Shown: one piece after another, positions 21,967 to 33,592 of the stretch
How the letters are laid out: each line of letters opens with the position of its first letter
How positions within the stretch are numbered: the first letter of the stretch is position 1
DNA from: Anodontia alba
Lineage: Eukaryota > Mollusca > Bivalvia > Lucinida > Lucinidae
DNA length: 64,000 nucleotides
NCBI GenBank assembly: GCA_964016985.1
Contig: OZ024826.1
Span: forward strand, 75,007,182-75,071,181
Reading direction: 5' to 3'
Translations under genes and position numbers: made by a program
The notes under the pieces: generated by a model
The model's input: the letters and a program-made list of their open reading frames with translations, nothing else
What the model was told of the DNA's origin: nothing
The model's database searches: none

Positions 21967-22289
21967 ATTTTGAATCCAGCATAGCACAGACAGAAGGTAT
22001 TGAAATCTGTAAAGTTACTTTTTTTGCTCAGTATATGAAACTCCACCTAGTATTGAAGCCCTTAAGTTATTTAGCAGTAGTTGTAGAAACTGTAATGCAG
22101 ATCTCGAGATAAACTTGTTTCTGATACTGTTCTATTGGATTCTCAGAATATATGAAATGAAAACTAAAATGCAGTCCATGGATAAGAAAATGTATGGTTC
22201 CTTATTGCATTCTAAAAATAGGTAGGAATATCAATTAATTTTATGTGTTTGACCTTTTATGTGAATCATGAGTGTTGTTTTTTTTTTTT
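21967..22289. other. Unassigned sequence
   Basis: AT-rich with a T-run at its end. A CTCAGTATATGAAACT motif repeats one near 21750. No gene seen. Confidence 0.35.
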
Positions 22290-22460
22290 TTTTGACCAAA
22301 AACTATGAATATTTTTCTTATTTATGCACAAAAACATATGTTGTGGTATTCATTAGAAGTGCCTCTGCGAGGCACTTCTAATGAATACCTACAACATAAT
22401 ATGATTCGTTGCGGAGAAATAAGAAAAATATTTACCTGTTATCCCCTCTTATATGGAGCC
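22290..22460. mobile_element. Hairpin MITE H3
   Basis: Arms AAACATATGTTGTGGTATTC and its near-complement surround a CTCTGCGAG centre. It ends near CCTCTTATATGGAGCC, just before HB copy 2. Confidence 0.8.
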
Positions 22461-22473
22461 TTGTGGTATTTTT

Positions 22474-24750
22474 ATCGCACCTGCTTGTAGCAGGGTGCGA
22501 TATAGGCGTCCGATTTTCCGTCCGTCCGTCAGTCCGTCCGTCCATCCGTCTGTCTGTCAACATTTATGTTGACGTTCGACATTTATGTCAAAGTTAGTAT
22601 TCTAATCAACTACAAGACTAAACAACCATCAAACCTTGTGTGAAACATCTGCGTGACCTCCTGACTTTGCGACATAGGCATCCGCTTTTCTGTTCGTCCG
22701 TCCATTCGTCCGTCCATCTGTCAACATTTATGTCGAAGTTAGACATTTATGTCAAAGTTAGTATTCTTATCAACTACAAGACTAAACAGCCGTCAAACCT
22801 TGCATGAAACATCTCCCTGACCTCCAGACTTTGCGACATAGGTGCCCACTTTTCCATTCGTCTGTCCGTTTCTCCGTCTGTCTGTCCATCTGTCCATCTG
22901 TTAACAGTTCTGTTATGTCGAAGTTCGACATTTATGTCAAAGTTAGTATTCTAATCAACTACAAGACTAAACAACCATCAAACCTTGCGTGAAACATCTC
23001 CCTGACCTCCTGACTTTGCGACATGGGCGTCCGCTTTTCCGTTCGTCTGTCCGTTCATCCGTCCGTCTGTCAACATTTATGTCGAAGTTCGACATTTATG
23101 TCAAAGTTAGTATTCTTATCAACTACAAGACTAAACAACCATCAAACCTTGCATGATACATCTCCCTGACCTCCAGACTTTGCGACATAGGTGCCCACAT
23201 TTCAATTCGTCTGTCCATTCTTCCATCTGTCTGTCTGTCTGTCTGTTGACAGTTCTGTTATGTCGAAATTGGACATTTATGTCAAAGTTAGTATTCTAAT
23301 CAACTCAAGACTAAACAGCCATCAAACCTTGTATGAAACATCTCCCTGACCTCCTGACTTTGCGACATAGATGCCTGCTTTTCCATTCGTCTGTCCGTTC
23401 GTCCGTCTGTCGTCTGTTAACAGTTCTGTTATGTCGAAGTTCGACATTTACGTCAAAGTTAGTATTCTAATCAACTACAATTCTACAACAACCATCATCC
23501 ATTGCATGACACATCTCCCTGACCTCCAGACTTGGCAGGTACATTGACCCAGTGACCTTGACCTATATTTTGCGCTCCATTGACTTTGACATAATTTACG
23601 TTGACATTCCAGATCTTCTCAACTATAAGGCGTACAACTATTAAATCTTGCATAGGGCTTCTCCTAGATGTACTGACTCGGCAGGTACCTTGACCCGGTG
23701 ACCTTGACCTATATTTTGCGCCCCAGTGACTTTGACACATTTTGCATCGACGTTTGATATCTCCTCAATTATAAGACCTACAACCATCAAACCTTGCAAA
23801 GTGCTTCGTCTCAATCTACCGACTCTGCAGATACCTTGACCTGGTGACCTTGACCTATATTTTGGCTGCAGTGACTTTGACATAATTTACGTCAACGTTC
23901 CAGATCTCCTCAAGTGTAAGACCTCTAGCCACCAAACCTTGCATAGTGCTTCTCCTAGATAAACTGACTTGGCAGGTATCTTGACCTGGTGACCTTGACC
24001 TATATTTTGCGCTCCAGTGCCTTTTACACATTTTACGTCAACGTTCAATATCTCCTCAACTATAAGGCCTTCAACCATCAAACCTCACATAGTGCTTGTC
24101 CTCAATGTACGGACTCCGCAGGTACCTTGACTGGGTGACCTTGACCTATATTTTGTGCTCTATTGACTTTTACACCTTTTACGTCGCCTTTCCATATGTC
24201 CTCAATTGTAAGGCCTTCAACCCCCAAATCTTATGTAGTGCTTCTTCTCGGTGTACTGACTCGGCAGGTACCTTGACCTGGTGGCCTTGACCTATATTTT
24301 GCACTCCAGTGACTTTGACACATTTTATGTTGATGTTCGGTATCTCCTCAAATGTAAGACCTACAACCACGAAACCTTGCATAGTGCTTCACCTTATTGC
24401 ACTGGGTTGGCAGGTACCTTGACCCGATGACCTTGACCTATATTTGACACATTTTACGTTGATGTTTGATTACTCCTCAACTATAAGGCCTACAACCACC
24501 ATACCTTGCATAGTGCTTCTCCTTGATGTACTGAATTAGCAGGTACCTTGACCCATGACCTTGACCCATATTTCACGCTCCAGTGACTTTTACACGCCCC
24601 ACTAAGCACTTTGTCTACATTTTTTTCAACCCAGTTTTCCAACTAAGCACTGCTAAGAATGAAATAAACTTATTTAATAACCACATTCTGATTGTGGCTC
24701 CTGTGACTTTTGCCCCAGCAGGTGCGATGACACCTTCCATGGAATTCTTA
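22474..24750 (+). mobile_element. HB Helentron-like element, copy 2
   Basis: Same ends and both arrays as copy 1: 5' ATCGCACCTGCT hairpin, 3' AGCAGGTGCGAT, then TTCCATGGAATTCTTA. The 3' hairpin centre is AT here against GC in copy 1, so pairing is kept despite two changes. The first array is longer than in copy 1; the second again carries TGACCTTGACC units. Inserted between T-rich flanks. Confidence 0.88.
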
Positions 24751-24839
24751 TTAGTATGTAGATGGTCTATTTAGATCAGTCTAGATGAAGTGCTCACTGC
24801 TTTACAATTGCTTACTGTAAGCATATAAGCATTTAGTTG

Positions 24840-25160
24840 AGTGGGGCTCCATAACACAGCTGGTACCTTATTTGACTGCAGATCAAGGGGTTGCAAGTTC
24901 GAATCCCAGCTTGGCCACATGATTTTGGTCAAGATTAAGAGTAAAATAATCACTACTATCATTCTTGCCCTTCTGCTGTCAGTTAAAGAAGGGCATTTGT
25001 CCATTACTGGCAAAAGTATATGTACAAAATGCTGGTTCGAGTCATTTATAGGACTAGGCCTGCTCAGAAAAAAAAGTATGAGTTAGTCTGCTCGATTAAC
25101 TGTCCAGCTTGACATGATCTTAACAGTGTTGACTGGTACCTGAAACTCCAAATCAAATCA
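24840..25160 (+). mobile_element. SINE-V-related SINE, divergent full copy
   Basis: tRNA-like head with a box B-like GCAAGTTCGAATCCC, followed by a body matching SINE-V (CCCTTCTGCTGTCAGTTAAA) at lower identity, with a tail ending in AAATCAAATCAA. Probably an older subfamily. Confidence 0.75.
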
Positions 25161-25187
25161 AGCCTGAAGCTGATTTAATTTTTAACA

Positions 25188-25380
25188 TTAACCCTATCTT
25201 GCTAAACACAACATGTTCTGTCTTAGCAAACAGTGTAGATCCAGATCAGTTGGCTTCTGAAGATTAGTCATTTAATACATGTATGTGAATTTCTATCAAA
25301 ACCCCAGATCAAGTAATCTGATTGGCTGGAAATTAGAAGTGGGCATGGCATCTTAATTTATTCAGCATGACAAGGGTTTA
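25188..25380 (+). mobile_element. P-family MITE P5
   Basis: Ends TTAACCCTATCTTGCTAAAC and CAGCATGACAAGGGTTTA. One arm of the central palindrome has been lost after GGCTTCTGAAG. Confidence 0.8.
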
Positions 25381-25447
25381 AAATCTTTCCCAGAAAATTA
25401 TTCTGTTGATCACAACCATATAAAACCTACCTCATAAGATTGTCCTA

Positions 25448-25656
25448 TTAAGGGGAATTGAAACACATTCAGGGTAGGAAACTTTGTCAGAATTGTTTTA
25501 CCTCCTTCAGAAAATGGGTTTATTCTAAAAGGAAAGAGTTTGCTCCCCTTTTTAGAATGGGCTTGGCATGAAATAAAGCAAACCAAGAAGTCATAAAAGT
25601 TGTCACCCTTGGCAGAAATGGCAGAAAATATACCATTAAGTGTAGCCAGTCCCCTT
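25448..25656 (+). mobile_element. Short inverted-repeat element N, copy 1
   Basis: Ends TTAAGGGGAA and TCCCCTTA. The interior shares CCCCTTTTTAGAATGGGCTT with 28107-28318. Confidence 0.55.
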
Positions 25657-25670
25657 AGTCACATGATCAA

Positions 25671-25962
25671 GAGGGGTGGTCAGGTGAGGCAAAGGTGTCA
25701 TGTATCTTACTTCACCGGGGCATTCAACTGATATTGGCTTACAGTTGGGCAAGACCTGCTATTCTTGTAGCAGGCATAAGTAGAGGGGGAATGTTTTTAT
25801 TTCTTCTGCTTCTTCACTTTCATTCATTTTCCTCTTTCTCCCTTGTCCCTCTCTTTCATCTCCTCTACTATCTCATCTATCTCTCTTTTCCCTTTCTTTG
25901 GGAGACGACACAAAATGACCCACAAGGGTTGATATATCATTAAACCACAACACAGTCAATCA
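25671..25962 (+). mobile_element. SINE-C copy 3
   Basis: Full-length match from GAGGGGTGGTCAGGTGAGGC to the CATTAAACCACAACACAGTC tail. More diverged than the other copies; target duplication unclear. Confidence 0.82.
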
Positions 25963-26030
25963 AAGTTCATTATCTCCCTACAGTCATCTCTACATGGCAT
26001 AGATATTGTTTAAGAGATATGAAAAAACAC

Positions 26031-26248
26031 TAACCCTTGTCATTCTGAATAAATTAAGATGCCACACCCACTTATACATGTAATTGTCAGCCAATCAGAT
26101 TACTTGATCCAAGCTGTTGATACAAATTCAACTACTGAATGGCAAACAATGCAGCTCCAGATCAGTTGGCTTCTGAAGACACCAACTGATCTTGATCTAC
26201 ACTGTTGCAAAGGCACTGCATATCTGGGACCAGCAGGATGAGGTTTAA
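26031..26248 (-). mobile_element. P-family MITE P6
   Basis: Reverse-orientation diverged copy with CTAACCCTTGTCATTCTGAA and CAGCAGGATGAGGTTTAA ends and a palindromic core. Confidence 0.78.
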
Positions 26249-26438
26249 ATCATATCTTTCAATTCAGGATAATTAACAATTTATCTTTTGTCAAGCTGGC
26301 TTGCAGAGTGCAAAACATATTCACTTGTTTCGTGTTTGTGCATTTGTCCTTCCAGCTGTGTGTCCATCCATCAATCTGTTCAGTGAACATCCAGTTGATG
26401 TGCAGACAGATGGAAGGACAGATGTTGTATGTGACAAA

Positions 26439-26626
26439 CATAGGTCTAGATAAGGGTGGGTATCCATTAAATATTTTTCTTATTTCTCCATAAAAACATG
26501 TTGTGGTACTCATTAGAAGCGCCTCGCCGAGGCGCTTCTAATAAGTACCCACATATGTTTTCATGGAGAAATAAGAAAAATGTCAATACTTTTGAACTGA
26601 AAAAAAGCACCTTAACTAGTGCTATG
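26439..26626. mobile_element. Hairpin MITE H4
   Basis: Palindrome centred on AAGCGCCTCGCCGAGGCGCTT, with CATAGGTCTAGATAAGG and CCTTAACTAGTGCTATG ends. Confidence 0.85.
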
Positions 26627-26984
26627 AACAGTGTGTTTGTGAATGCCTCAGACATTAGTTATATCTCTGCTTTTGTGCAAGAGAGTCCTCCCCTGCCTCA
26701 TCTCAGACTTCACCACTACTTGCATTCCTTCACCTTTCATGAAACAAGGTCAACAAGAACTGTTTTGAAAAAAATTGACCTTTGATCTTGATTTTAGAGT
26801 CCAGCTCATATCTTGACTAGCTCCCACAGACTACAGGCGTCCTGTCACCCAAGATCCGCTCCCATGGAACAGATCCACAGACGTTTTTGTTACATGTAAT
26901 TGACCTGGATTTCGGGGTCGGGCTTCTGCATCCTACCACATAAGCCTCCCATGACACAATTTTGCCATTTTCATGGCTAATTCA
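26627..26984. other. Unassigned sequence
   Basis: Mixed composition, including a CATTCCTTCACCTTTCATG stretch and a proline/serine-poor open frame with no recognisable domain. No repeat match in the window. Confidence 0.3.
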
Positions 26985-27090
26985 GCACATGGCTAATTGA
27001 TAATATTTTTATTACTTTTTGCAAAAAATACGCCTAAGAGACAATCTGCATGAAATGTCAAAGCCTGTTTTCTGGGGAAAATAAGAACGA
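26985..27090. mobile_element. R-family MITE R2, partial
   Basis: Right half only: GACAATCTGCATGAAATGTC followed by TTTTCTGGGGAAAATAAG. Confidence 0.6.
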
Positions 27091-27382
27091 GATTGCACAG
27101 TCCATGGCACGCTGTTACAAAATCCTCACTCATTCGTGACCTTTTGACCCCACTTGAAGGTCACATGGGGCAGAGAGAAAAATAATGTTGCTCTCATGCA
27201 CCCTTACCACACGGGGAAGTCATGTAGCAAGTTTGGGGCCCACTGTGCTTTAAGAGTAGATGATGTGATGGATGTACAGATGGACAGACAGATGGAGGCA
27301 TTCACAATATCCCCATTGCTAAAGTATGGGGATCAACATATTTCAAAATGTCTTCTGAAGTTTTTACCCAACATGCTGAGCT

Positions 27383-27606
27383 TTAACGCTCTTAAGACTG
27401 GAGACCCCTAAATAGGTAACTGACCCAGATCAGATGCAGCAGAACACAGCATCTGATCAGGGTCTCCACTGTTTGCAAATAGTTCAACCATTTTTCTTTA
27501 GGAATATTTACATCATATAGCCTGACATACCTAAAATCGAAAATGGACCCTTCCAATTTTTAGTCATTTATAGTGTGGGGGAGTTTATTCAGACTTAAAT
27601 GGGTTA
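27383..27606. mobile_element. MITE with CTTAAG ends
   Basis: Ends TTAACGCTCTTAAG and CTTAAATGGGTTAA. The core palindrome includes CAGATCAGATGC and GCATCTGATCAGGG. Confidence 0.6.
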
Positions 27607-27876
27607 ACCACTTCGGGTGAACTCGGTTAATTATTCTATGTGGATTGCAGATAACGCAAAAATACATGTATGTCATGGCATATATGACCGGCAAAGGCTT
27701 CGATCAGCCTGGTCATTGGGGCATATGATCAGGGCTTTATTATTGGAAACTGTTGAATGTATCCGGGATCCTAATGGAAAGGTGTGGAACTCAATGTGGA
27801 TCATAGGATAGTCTAGATAATGCATCTTTCACATCTACTCAAAGATTCTTTTTCACTTGATATGGTATATATAATG
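27607..27876. other. Unassigned sequence
   Basis: A 64-codon open frame (27617-27811) has ordinary composition but no recognisable domain or splice support. Confidence 0.3.
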
Positions 27877-28090
27877 TTAACCCTTTTCCTGCTGAACCCA
27901 GGTATACCCTGCCTTTGCAAACAGTGTAGATCCAGATCAGTTGGCTTCTGAAGAAGCCAACTGATCTGGATCTGCACTGTTTGACATTAAGTATGTGAAT
28001 TTATAGCAACAATCCGGATCAAGTAATCTGATTGGCTGTAAATTAGAAGTGGGTGTGGCATCTTAATTTATTCAGCAGTACAAGGGTTAA
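27877..28090 (+). mobile_element. P-family MITE P7
   Basis: Well-preserved copy: TTAACCCTTTTCCTGCTGAA and TTCAGCAGTACAAGGGTTAA, with a perfect GGCTTCTGAAGAAGCC centre. Confidence 0.9.
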
Positions 28091-28106
28091 GAGACATTGA
28101 ATGCAC

Positions 28107-28318
28107 TTTAAGGATCAGGTGGGAAGGTAATTCTATTATCTTTGTTTTTGCCCCCTTTCTGAAAAGGAGTCTGCTGTATAAGGCAGAAAATTCACTCCTT
28201 CTTTCCTTTTAGCGCAGTTCCCTTTTTTAGAAAGGGCTTGACATGCATGAAAGCAAACAGGAAATCACAGAAGTGAAAAAGCATAGGAAAATCTTCCCAG
28301 TATATCCAGTCACCTTAA
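28107..28318 (+). mobile_element. Short inverted-repeat element N, copy 2
   Basis: Shares AGAAAGGGCTTGACATG-type interior and outer CTTTAAGG/CCTTAAAG ends with copy 1. Confidence 0.55.
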
Positions 28319-28367
28319 AGGTATTTTTTGTACCCATTATCAGCTGATATACCATATCTTTAATTGG

Positions 28368-28581
28368 TTAACCCTAGTCCTGCTGAACCCGGATGTGCCC
28401 TGCCTTTGCAAACAGAGTAGATCCAGATCAGTTGGCTTCTGAAGAAGCCAACTGATCTGGATCTACACTGTTTGCCATTCAGTATATGAATTTATATCAA
28501 CAATTTGGATCAAGTAATCTGATTGGCTGAAAATTTGAAAAGGGTGTGGCTTCTTAATTTATTCAGCAGGACAAGGGTTAA
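28368..28581 (+). mobile_element. P-family MITE P8
   Basis: TTAACCCTAGTCCTGCTGAA and TTCAGCAGGACAAGGGTTAA ends, with the intact GAAGAAGCC palindrome. Confidence 0.9.
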
Positions 28582-28619
28582 TATCAACATGTAAGTGAAG
28601 ATAAGGGGAGTTTCTGGAT

Positions 28620-28775
28620 GATTATCTATTTTTTTTTTCTTATTTCTCCACAAAAACACATATTATGGTACACATCAGAAATACAACACCAAAGTGTTAC
28701 GCTTATGAGTACCCATAACTTGTGTTTTCAGGGAGAAAGAAAAAATATTGATACATTTCAGTGAAAGAAATTTGC
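28620..28775. mobile_element. Hairpin MITE H5, decayed
   Basis: Recognisable TTCTTATTTCTCCACAAAAA and GAGTACCCATAAC arms, but pairing is broken at many places. Confidence 0.65.
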
Positions 28776-28959
28776 ATACTCCAGATAAGAGGGGGATAAA
28801 TAATTGTCTTATTTCTCTACAAAAACATTTGTTGTTGTACTCATTAGAAGTGCCTTAGTGAGGTGCTTCTAATGAGTACCCACAACATATGTTTTCTTGA
28901 AAAAATAAGATAAATATCAGGTCTTCTCGGCTGAAAAAAATCCCTTATCTTGAGCTATG
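28776..28959. mobile_element. Hairpin MITE H6
   Basis: Abuts H5. Arms meet at AAGTGCCTTAGTGAGGTGCTT; ends CCAGATAAGAGGG and CCCTTATCTTGAGCT. Confidence 0.82.
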
Positions 28960-29352
28960 TCCATATCTGTATTTGAAACGGGAACATTCTAGTCATGAGG
29001 TTGCGTAAATTTGGATTGATGAAATTGAGAACATGGGCGAGACTTGTTTTAAACTGATTAAATATTTCTCTTAAGCTTGTACATTATATGTATACTTTTA
29101 AATATTAGGATACTTTTTAACTTGGACTATTATAAATTCATATTATGTAAGTTACAGTTACATAACTGTAGATAAGATTTTTTTTTGCCATTTGTGGGTG
29201 TTACTAATTCAGGGTTGTGTACACTTTTGCTGAAATTTTCCAAGGGTCCAGCACTGGCTTTTGGCAAGAGTTCTTGCCTCACTGAACTCGCTAGAAGCAA
29301 GTTCAGGGATAGAGGCATTTTTTTCCCATTTACATGTATAACATTGATTTTT
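28960..29352. other. Unassigned sequence
   Basis: Contains CTTTTGCTGAAATTTTCC and GCAAGTTCAGGG segments without repeat partners here. No gene identified. Confidence 0.3.
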
Positions 29353-29899
29353 AGCTCACCTGAGTATAAGCTATTGTGATCAGTTGCCGTCCATTGTTTG
29401 TGCGTCCATCGTCTGTCCACACCTTTGAACAACTTCCCTAAAACCCCTGGGCCAATTTTCTTCAAACTTCATGTGAAACCCTCACAGTTAAAGGGAGGTT
29501 GGAAATTTGTACAAATGGTCATGGTCTGTTAAGTAAGATGGCCACCGTGCCCATGTATGGTAAAAACACTTAAAAATCTTCTTCAAAAGAACCAGGAAAG
29601 CTTTGAGGCTGAATCTTGGTATGTACACATGTAGCATCGGGGACTCAAGGTCTACCAAGTTTGTTCAAATGATGACCCTAGGTTGACATTTTCTCAAAAT
29701 GTATTAAAGGCTACGGCTGAAACTTAATTACAATGTATGATCAAAGCAGCAAATCATTTTAGTTACAATCAAACTTTTGTTCCCCCTACCCCTCCCACAA
29801 GTTATCTGCCCTTGTCCTTTAGCTGTATACATGTATAACTCACACAATCTTTAGATGCTTTCTTTACTGAAATAACTTGACCAATTTTCACCAGATATC

Positions 29900-30144
29900 T
29901 TAACCCTTAAAATGCCAAGAAAACCTGCATCTGAAAATGTCGTCTGTTTATATCGTCTGAAGAATATTCTTGCAAACATTTCAAACCTATTTTTGCATAC
30001 ATGCAAACAGTGTAGACCCAGATCAGACTGCTCCTAAAGGAGCAGTCTGATCTGGGTCCACACTGTTTGCAGAAATGACTTTTAAAATCACAAGTAGATG
30101 ACAAAGCAGAAGACAATTGTTGTGATTGGCAGTTTAAGGGTTAA
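29900..30144 (+). mobile_element. Q-family MITE Q2, nested
   Basis: TTAACCCTTAAAATGCC and GCAGTTTAAGGGTTAA ends, with a perfect central palindrome around TGCTCCTAAAGGAGCA. Confidence 0.88.
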
Positions 30145-30723
30145 ATGGGGTCTAGATCTTCTGTTGAAGGGATATTATCAATTTGTTCAAATGGTTCTGC
30201 ACCTTTCACCAAGATGGCCACTTTGCTCATGTATGGTACAAAACACGTAAAAATTTTCTCCAGAACCAAGAAAGCTTTGAGGCTGTAGCTTGGTATATAG
30301 CATCGGGACTCGAGGTCTACCAAATTTGTTCAAATTATAATCCTAGGAAATTTGCATCTCCATACTTTTGTATGGGGAAAATATTGAAAAATGATTTTCT
30401 TAAAATTTATTTAAGACTGATGGCTGAAATTTACAATGAATGATTAAAGTAGTAAAACTTTTTAGTTACAGTCAAAATTTTGTCTGAGGAGTTATCTGCC
30501 CTTAGACATGCTATATACATGTGTAAAATCATGTAATCTTGACCTGAATTTTCACCAGATTTCACATGGTGCCTTCTGTCAAAGGGATATTGACCATTTG
30601 TTAATATGGTTCCACACCACTGAACAAAATGATCGCCGTGCCCATGTATGGTAAAAGACATTTAAAAATCTTAGAATTCCAGAACCAAGAAAGCTTTGAG
30701 GTTGAATCTGTATATAGCATCAG

Positions 30724-30873
30724 GGACATTCAGATGTTCAAAAGTTCATTCAGATGATGATCCTAGGATGACCTTTGACCTTTTTATGGCAAGGTTGGGG
30801 ACATTCAGATGTTCAAAAGTTCATTCAGATGATGATCCTAGGATGACCTTTGACCTTTTTATGGCAAGGTCAA
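30724..30873 (+). repeat. 75-bp tandem duplication, near identical
   Basis: Two adjacent copies of a 75-bp segment beginning GGACATTCAGATGTTCAAAA appear identical over about 72 bp, implying a recent event inside an old element. Confidence 0.92.
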
Positions 30874-30920
30874 ATATGCAAACCCATCCAAATGTTGAAA
30901 AATCATTTTCTCAAAATTTA

Positions 30921-31135
30921 TTAACTCTTGTCCTGCTGAACCTGGATATGCCCTGCCTTTGCAAACAGTGTAGATCCAGATCATTTGGCTTCTGAAGAAA
31001 GCCAACTGATCTGGCTCTGCATTGTTTGCCATTAAGTATGTGAATTTATAGCAACAACCTGGATCAAGTAATCTGATTGGCTGAAAATAAGAAGTGGGCA
31101 TGGCATCTTAATTTATTCAACAGGACAAGGATTAA
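30921..31135 (+). mobile_element. P-family MITE P9, nested in HA
   Basis: TTAACTCTTGTCCTGCTGAA and TCAACAGGACAAGGATTAA ends; central palindrome slightly mismatched. Confidence 0.88.
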
Positions 31136-31409
31136 GACTAAAGGCTGAAACTTGCTATGTATGATTAAAGTGGTAAACATTATAGTTAGAATAAAAAATA
31201 TCCACTAGGGGTTATCTGCCCTTGCCTCTGGGCTATATACATGTATAAAATGGTGTATTCTTCAAATGTCTTCTTCTCTGAAGCTGGTCAACCAATTTTC
31301 AACAGATTTCCACATGGGGCCTTCAGTCGAAGGGTCTACTAAGTTTGTTCAAATGATGATCCAAGGATGACTGATCTTTTTACTGCATGGTCAAATTTCT
31401 GTCCTAGTT

Positions 31410-31669
31410 TTATCTTACATCACTCGGGTGTCCAACTGATATTGGCTTACAGTTGGGCAAGGCCTGCTATCCTTGTAGCAGGTAAGGGTAGAGGGGGAAT
31501 GGGGGAATGTTTTTATTTCTTCTTTTTCTTCACTTTCATTCCTGTTCTTCTTTTGTCCCTGTCCCTCTCTTTCATCTCTACTGTCTCTTTTCTCCCTTTC
31601 TCTGGGAGATGACACAACGTGACCCACAAGGGTTGACATGTCATTAAACCCCAACACAATCAATCTTTG
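31410..31669 (+). mobile_element. SINE-C copy 4, 5'-truncated
   Basis: Begins within the SINE at TATCTTACATCACTCGGG. Flanked by the 9-bp duplication GTCCTAGTT (31401-31409, 31670-31678). Confidence 0.85.
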
Positions 31670-31681
31670 GTCCTAGTTCAA

Positions 31682-31974
31682 CCTTGGGGGTGGTCGGGTG
31701 GTGCGATGGTGTCGTGTATCTTATGTCACCGGGGCGCCCAACTGATATTGGCTTACAGTTTGGCAAGGCCTGCTATCCTTGTAGCAGGTAAGGGTAGAGG
31801 GGGAATGGTTTTATTTCTTCTGTTTCTTCACTTTCATTCCTGTTCCTCTTTCTTCCCTGTTCCTCTCTTTCATCTCTTCGACTATCTCTTCTATCACTCT
31901 TCTCCCTTTCTCTGGGAGACGACACAAAATGACCCACAAGGGTTGACATGTCGTTAAACCCCAACACAATCAAA
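31682..31974 (+). mobile_element. SINE-C copy 5, same target as copy 4
   Basis: Full-length. Flanked by the 10-bp duplication CCTAGTTCAA (31672-31681, 31975-31984). Its target overlaps the right duplication of copy 4, so two SINEs entered the same site in succession. Confidence 0.88.
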
Positions 31975-32078
31975 CCTAGTTCAAGCTGTGGCTATACTGG
32001 AAGAATGTTGCATGGCATCTGCAGATATGCAATGGCTATTTTACTCAGGTGAGCAAATCGTAGCCTAGGGGTCTCTTG

Positions 32079-32344
32079 CTTGTTTCTTCCAATCTCTAGG
32101 AGACGGTTTCAGGTTTGTCAGAGCCATTAAACCTCAGCTCATAAAAGTATTAAATTTGTTTTTAGAAATGCAGGGAACATGATTTTCAATGATTTTTCCA
32201 GCATCCTGGTTGCTGATAGAACCCCAAAACAACCTGTGACAGATACATAAAATATCACATAATTTTATGCACGGATCTGGACCCAGAAAGTACCTTATAA
32301 GTATAACTGCATATAAAAATTTTAATGCAGTGAAATGTGCATAT
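32079..32344. other. Unassigned sequence
   Basis: A partial SINE-V-like tail (CATTAAACCTCAGCTC) near 32125; otherwise nothing recognised. Confidence 0.3.
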
Positions 32345-32555
32345 GGTAAGTGTCCAAAAATTTCAAAAACACTATTCTGTACTGTTTTTATCCTAAATTT
32401 AAATGCTGTTTAATCAGTTATTTCTTAAAATACTTAATGGAATGGCAAACAGAGTGGACCCTGATCAGACTGCTCCTTCAGTCTGATCTGGGTCTGCACT
32501 GCTTGCATTCTGTAAAAAACTTTAATTTGGCGACAGTAAATTTTGGCATTTTTTT
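32345..32555 (+). mobile_element. M-family MITE M2
   Basis: GTAAGTGTCCAAAAATTTC at the left, GGAATGGCAAACAGAGTGGA block and CAGACTGCTCCTTCAGTCTG centre. The right end is poorly kept. Confidence 0.6.
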
Positions 32556-33021
32556 TAAATGGACCTTTTGGTGGATTTATATTTTGGGGGATTTTTGGTT
32601 TCTGAAAAATAATCTGTGATTTTTTTTGATGTAGTCCGGAGGCTGTGTCTTATTTGTGCAGGTTCTGCACCGTGATTTACAAGTCATACACGATGCTTTT
32701 CAAATGTTTTCCACATTGCGTTGTCCTTGGTGACACATGAGTGGATATAAATTAGTTCTTTTGTTATTGAATTACACAAAAAAAAACCCAGATTTTTATT
32801 TATAATTAGTAATAGTTTTCTTTCTTGGTATGTCAATCAATTACTAATTATACCTGCAATTTTTGCCAATTACTGTCTAGGTGTATCTGCTATACTTCAG
32901 CCCTGTTGAGCCGGTTTATGATTAGATAGTTATCTTTCTTTATTTTCAGGTGCTAAACAAGTGCGAAAGACTCGGGGGGTGGGGGGGGGGGGGGGCCTTT
33001 GAAAAAACATACCCATTCATA
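32556..33021. other. Unassigned AT-rich sequence with G-run
   Basis: A G-rich run (about 32975-32995) is the only notable feature. No gene seen. Confidence 0.35.
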
Positions 33022-33211
33022 CACTCTCCCTTCCGCTGATTCAAGAAGGGCAGTTGTCAGTTTCTGGCGAAAGAATGTGCACAATACTGGTTAACCGCAT
33101 AGAGGACTACGCCTGCCCAGTAAACGTGTGGTTAGGTAAACTGACCGCGCTCGACATGACCCCATTGGGTTGACTGGTCCGTAAAACCTCAACACAAACA
33201 AACAAACTTGA
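33022..33211 (+). mobile_element. SINE-V copy, 5'-truncated
   Basis: ACACTCTCCCTTCCGCTGAT to CCGTAAAACCTCAACACAAA; very similar to 21490-21678. Confidence 0.87.
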
Positions 33212-33529
33212 TCATCCAAAATGTTGACCTATTCATATACTGCCCTTTGATTTTTTGTACCCATTTTTGTGCTGGTTGTTAGACAAATATTACAGTCAAT
33301 TCATGTAATACCAAGAGGATAAGCAGCCTCGAAAAATCTCTGAGCTAAAAATATGTGCATATACCAGGATGTCAGAAAAATGGGGCCTTTCACATAGGAA
33401 TCCAGAAAAATTGGGCCATTCATATACTTTTTGTTGAAAAAGGGAGGGGTAATCATATACCTGGCAGTGCTGAAAAAGAGGGCTATTCGGCATGCACATC
33501 CGTACTATGCCATATATAGGAAGTTACCC
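33212..33529. other. Unassigned sequence with weak repeats
   Basis: CAGAAAAATGGGGCCTTTCA and CAGAAAAATTGGGCCATTCA suggest a degenerate tandem unit of about 50 bp. No gene. Confidence 0.35.
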
Positions 33530-33548
33530 GCCTCCCCCCCCCTCCCCC

Positions 33549-33579
<31 letters not shown>

Positions 33580-33592
33580 ACACACACACCCT
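33530..33592. repeat. (C)n(CA)n microsatellite
   Basis: C-rich run interrupted twice by T, then about 11 CA repeats. Same compound type as 18359-18408. Confidence 0.95.

Larger units (their letters stand above)
29353..32078 (+). mobile_element. HA element with ~420-bp array and four nested insertions
   Basis: 5' AGCTCACCTGAG and 3' CTCAGGTGAGC then TCTCTTG. About three to four diverged units of roughly 420 bp contain CCCATGTATGGTAAAA, TTGAGGCTGAATCTTGGTAT and AGTTATCTGCCCTTG; AAGATGGCCACC recurs. Interrupted by Q2, P9 and two SINE-C copies, so it is old. Both terminal hairpins are decayed. Confidence 0.75.

Noticed and set aside
4315..31957. Frames of 82-117 codons with ILAYSWARPAILVAGKGR
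   Set aside because: They coincide exactly with SINE-C copies; SINEs are non-coding.
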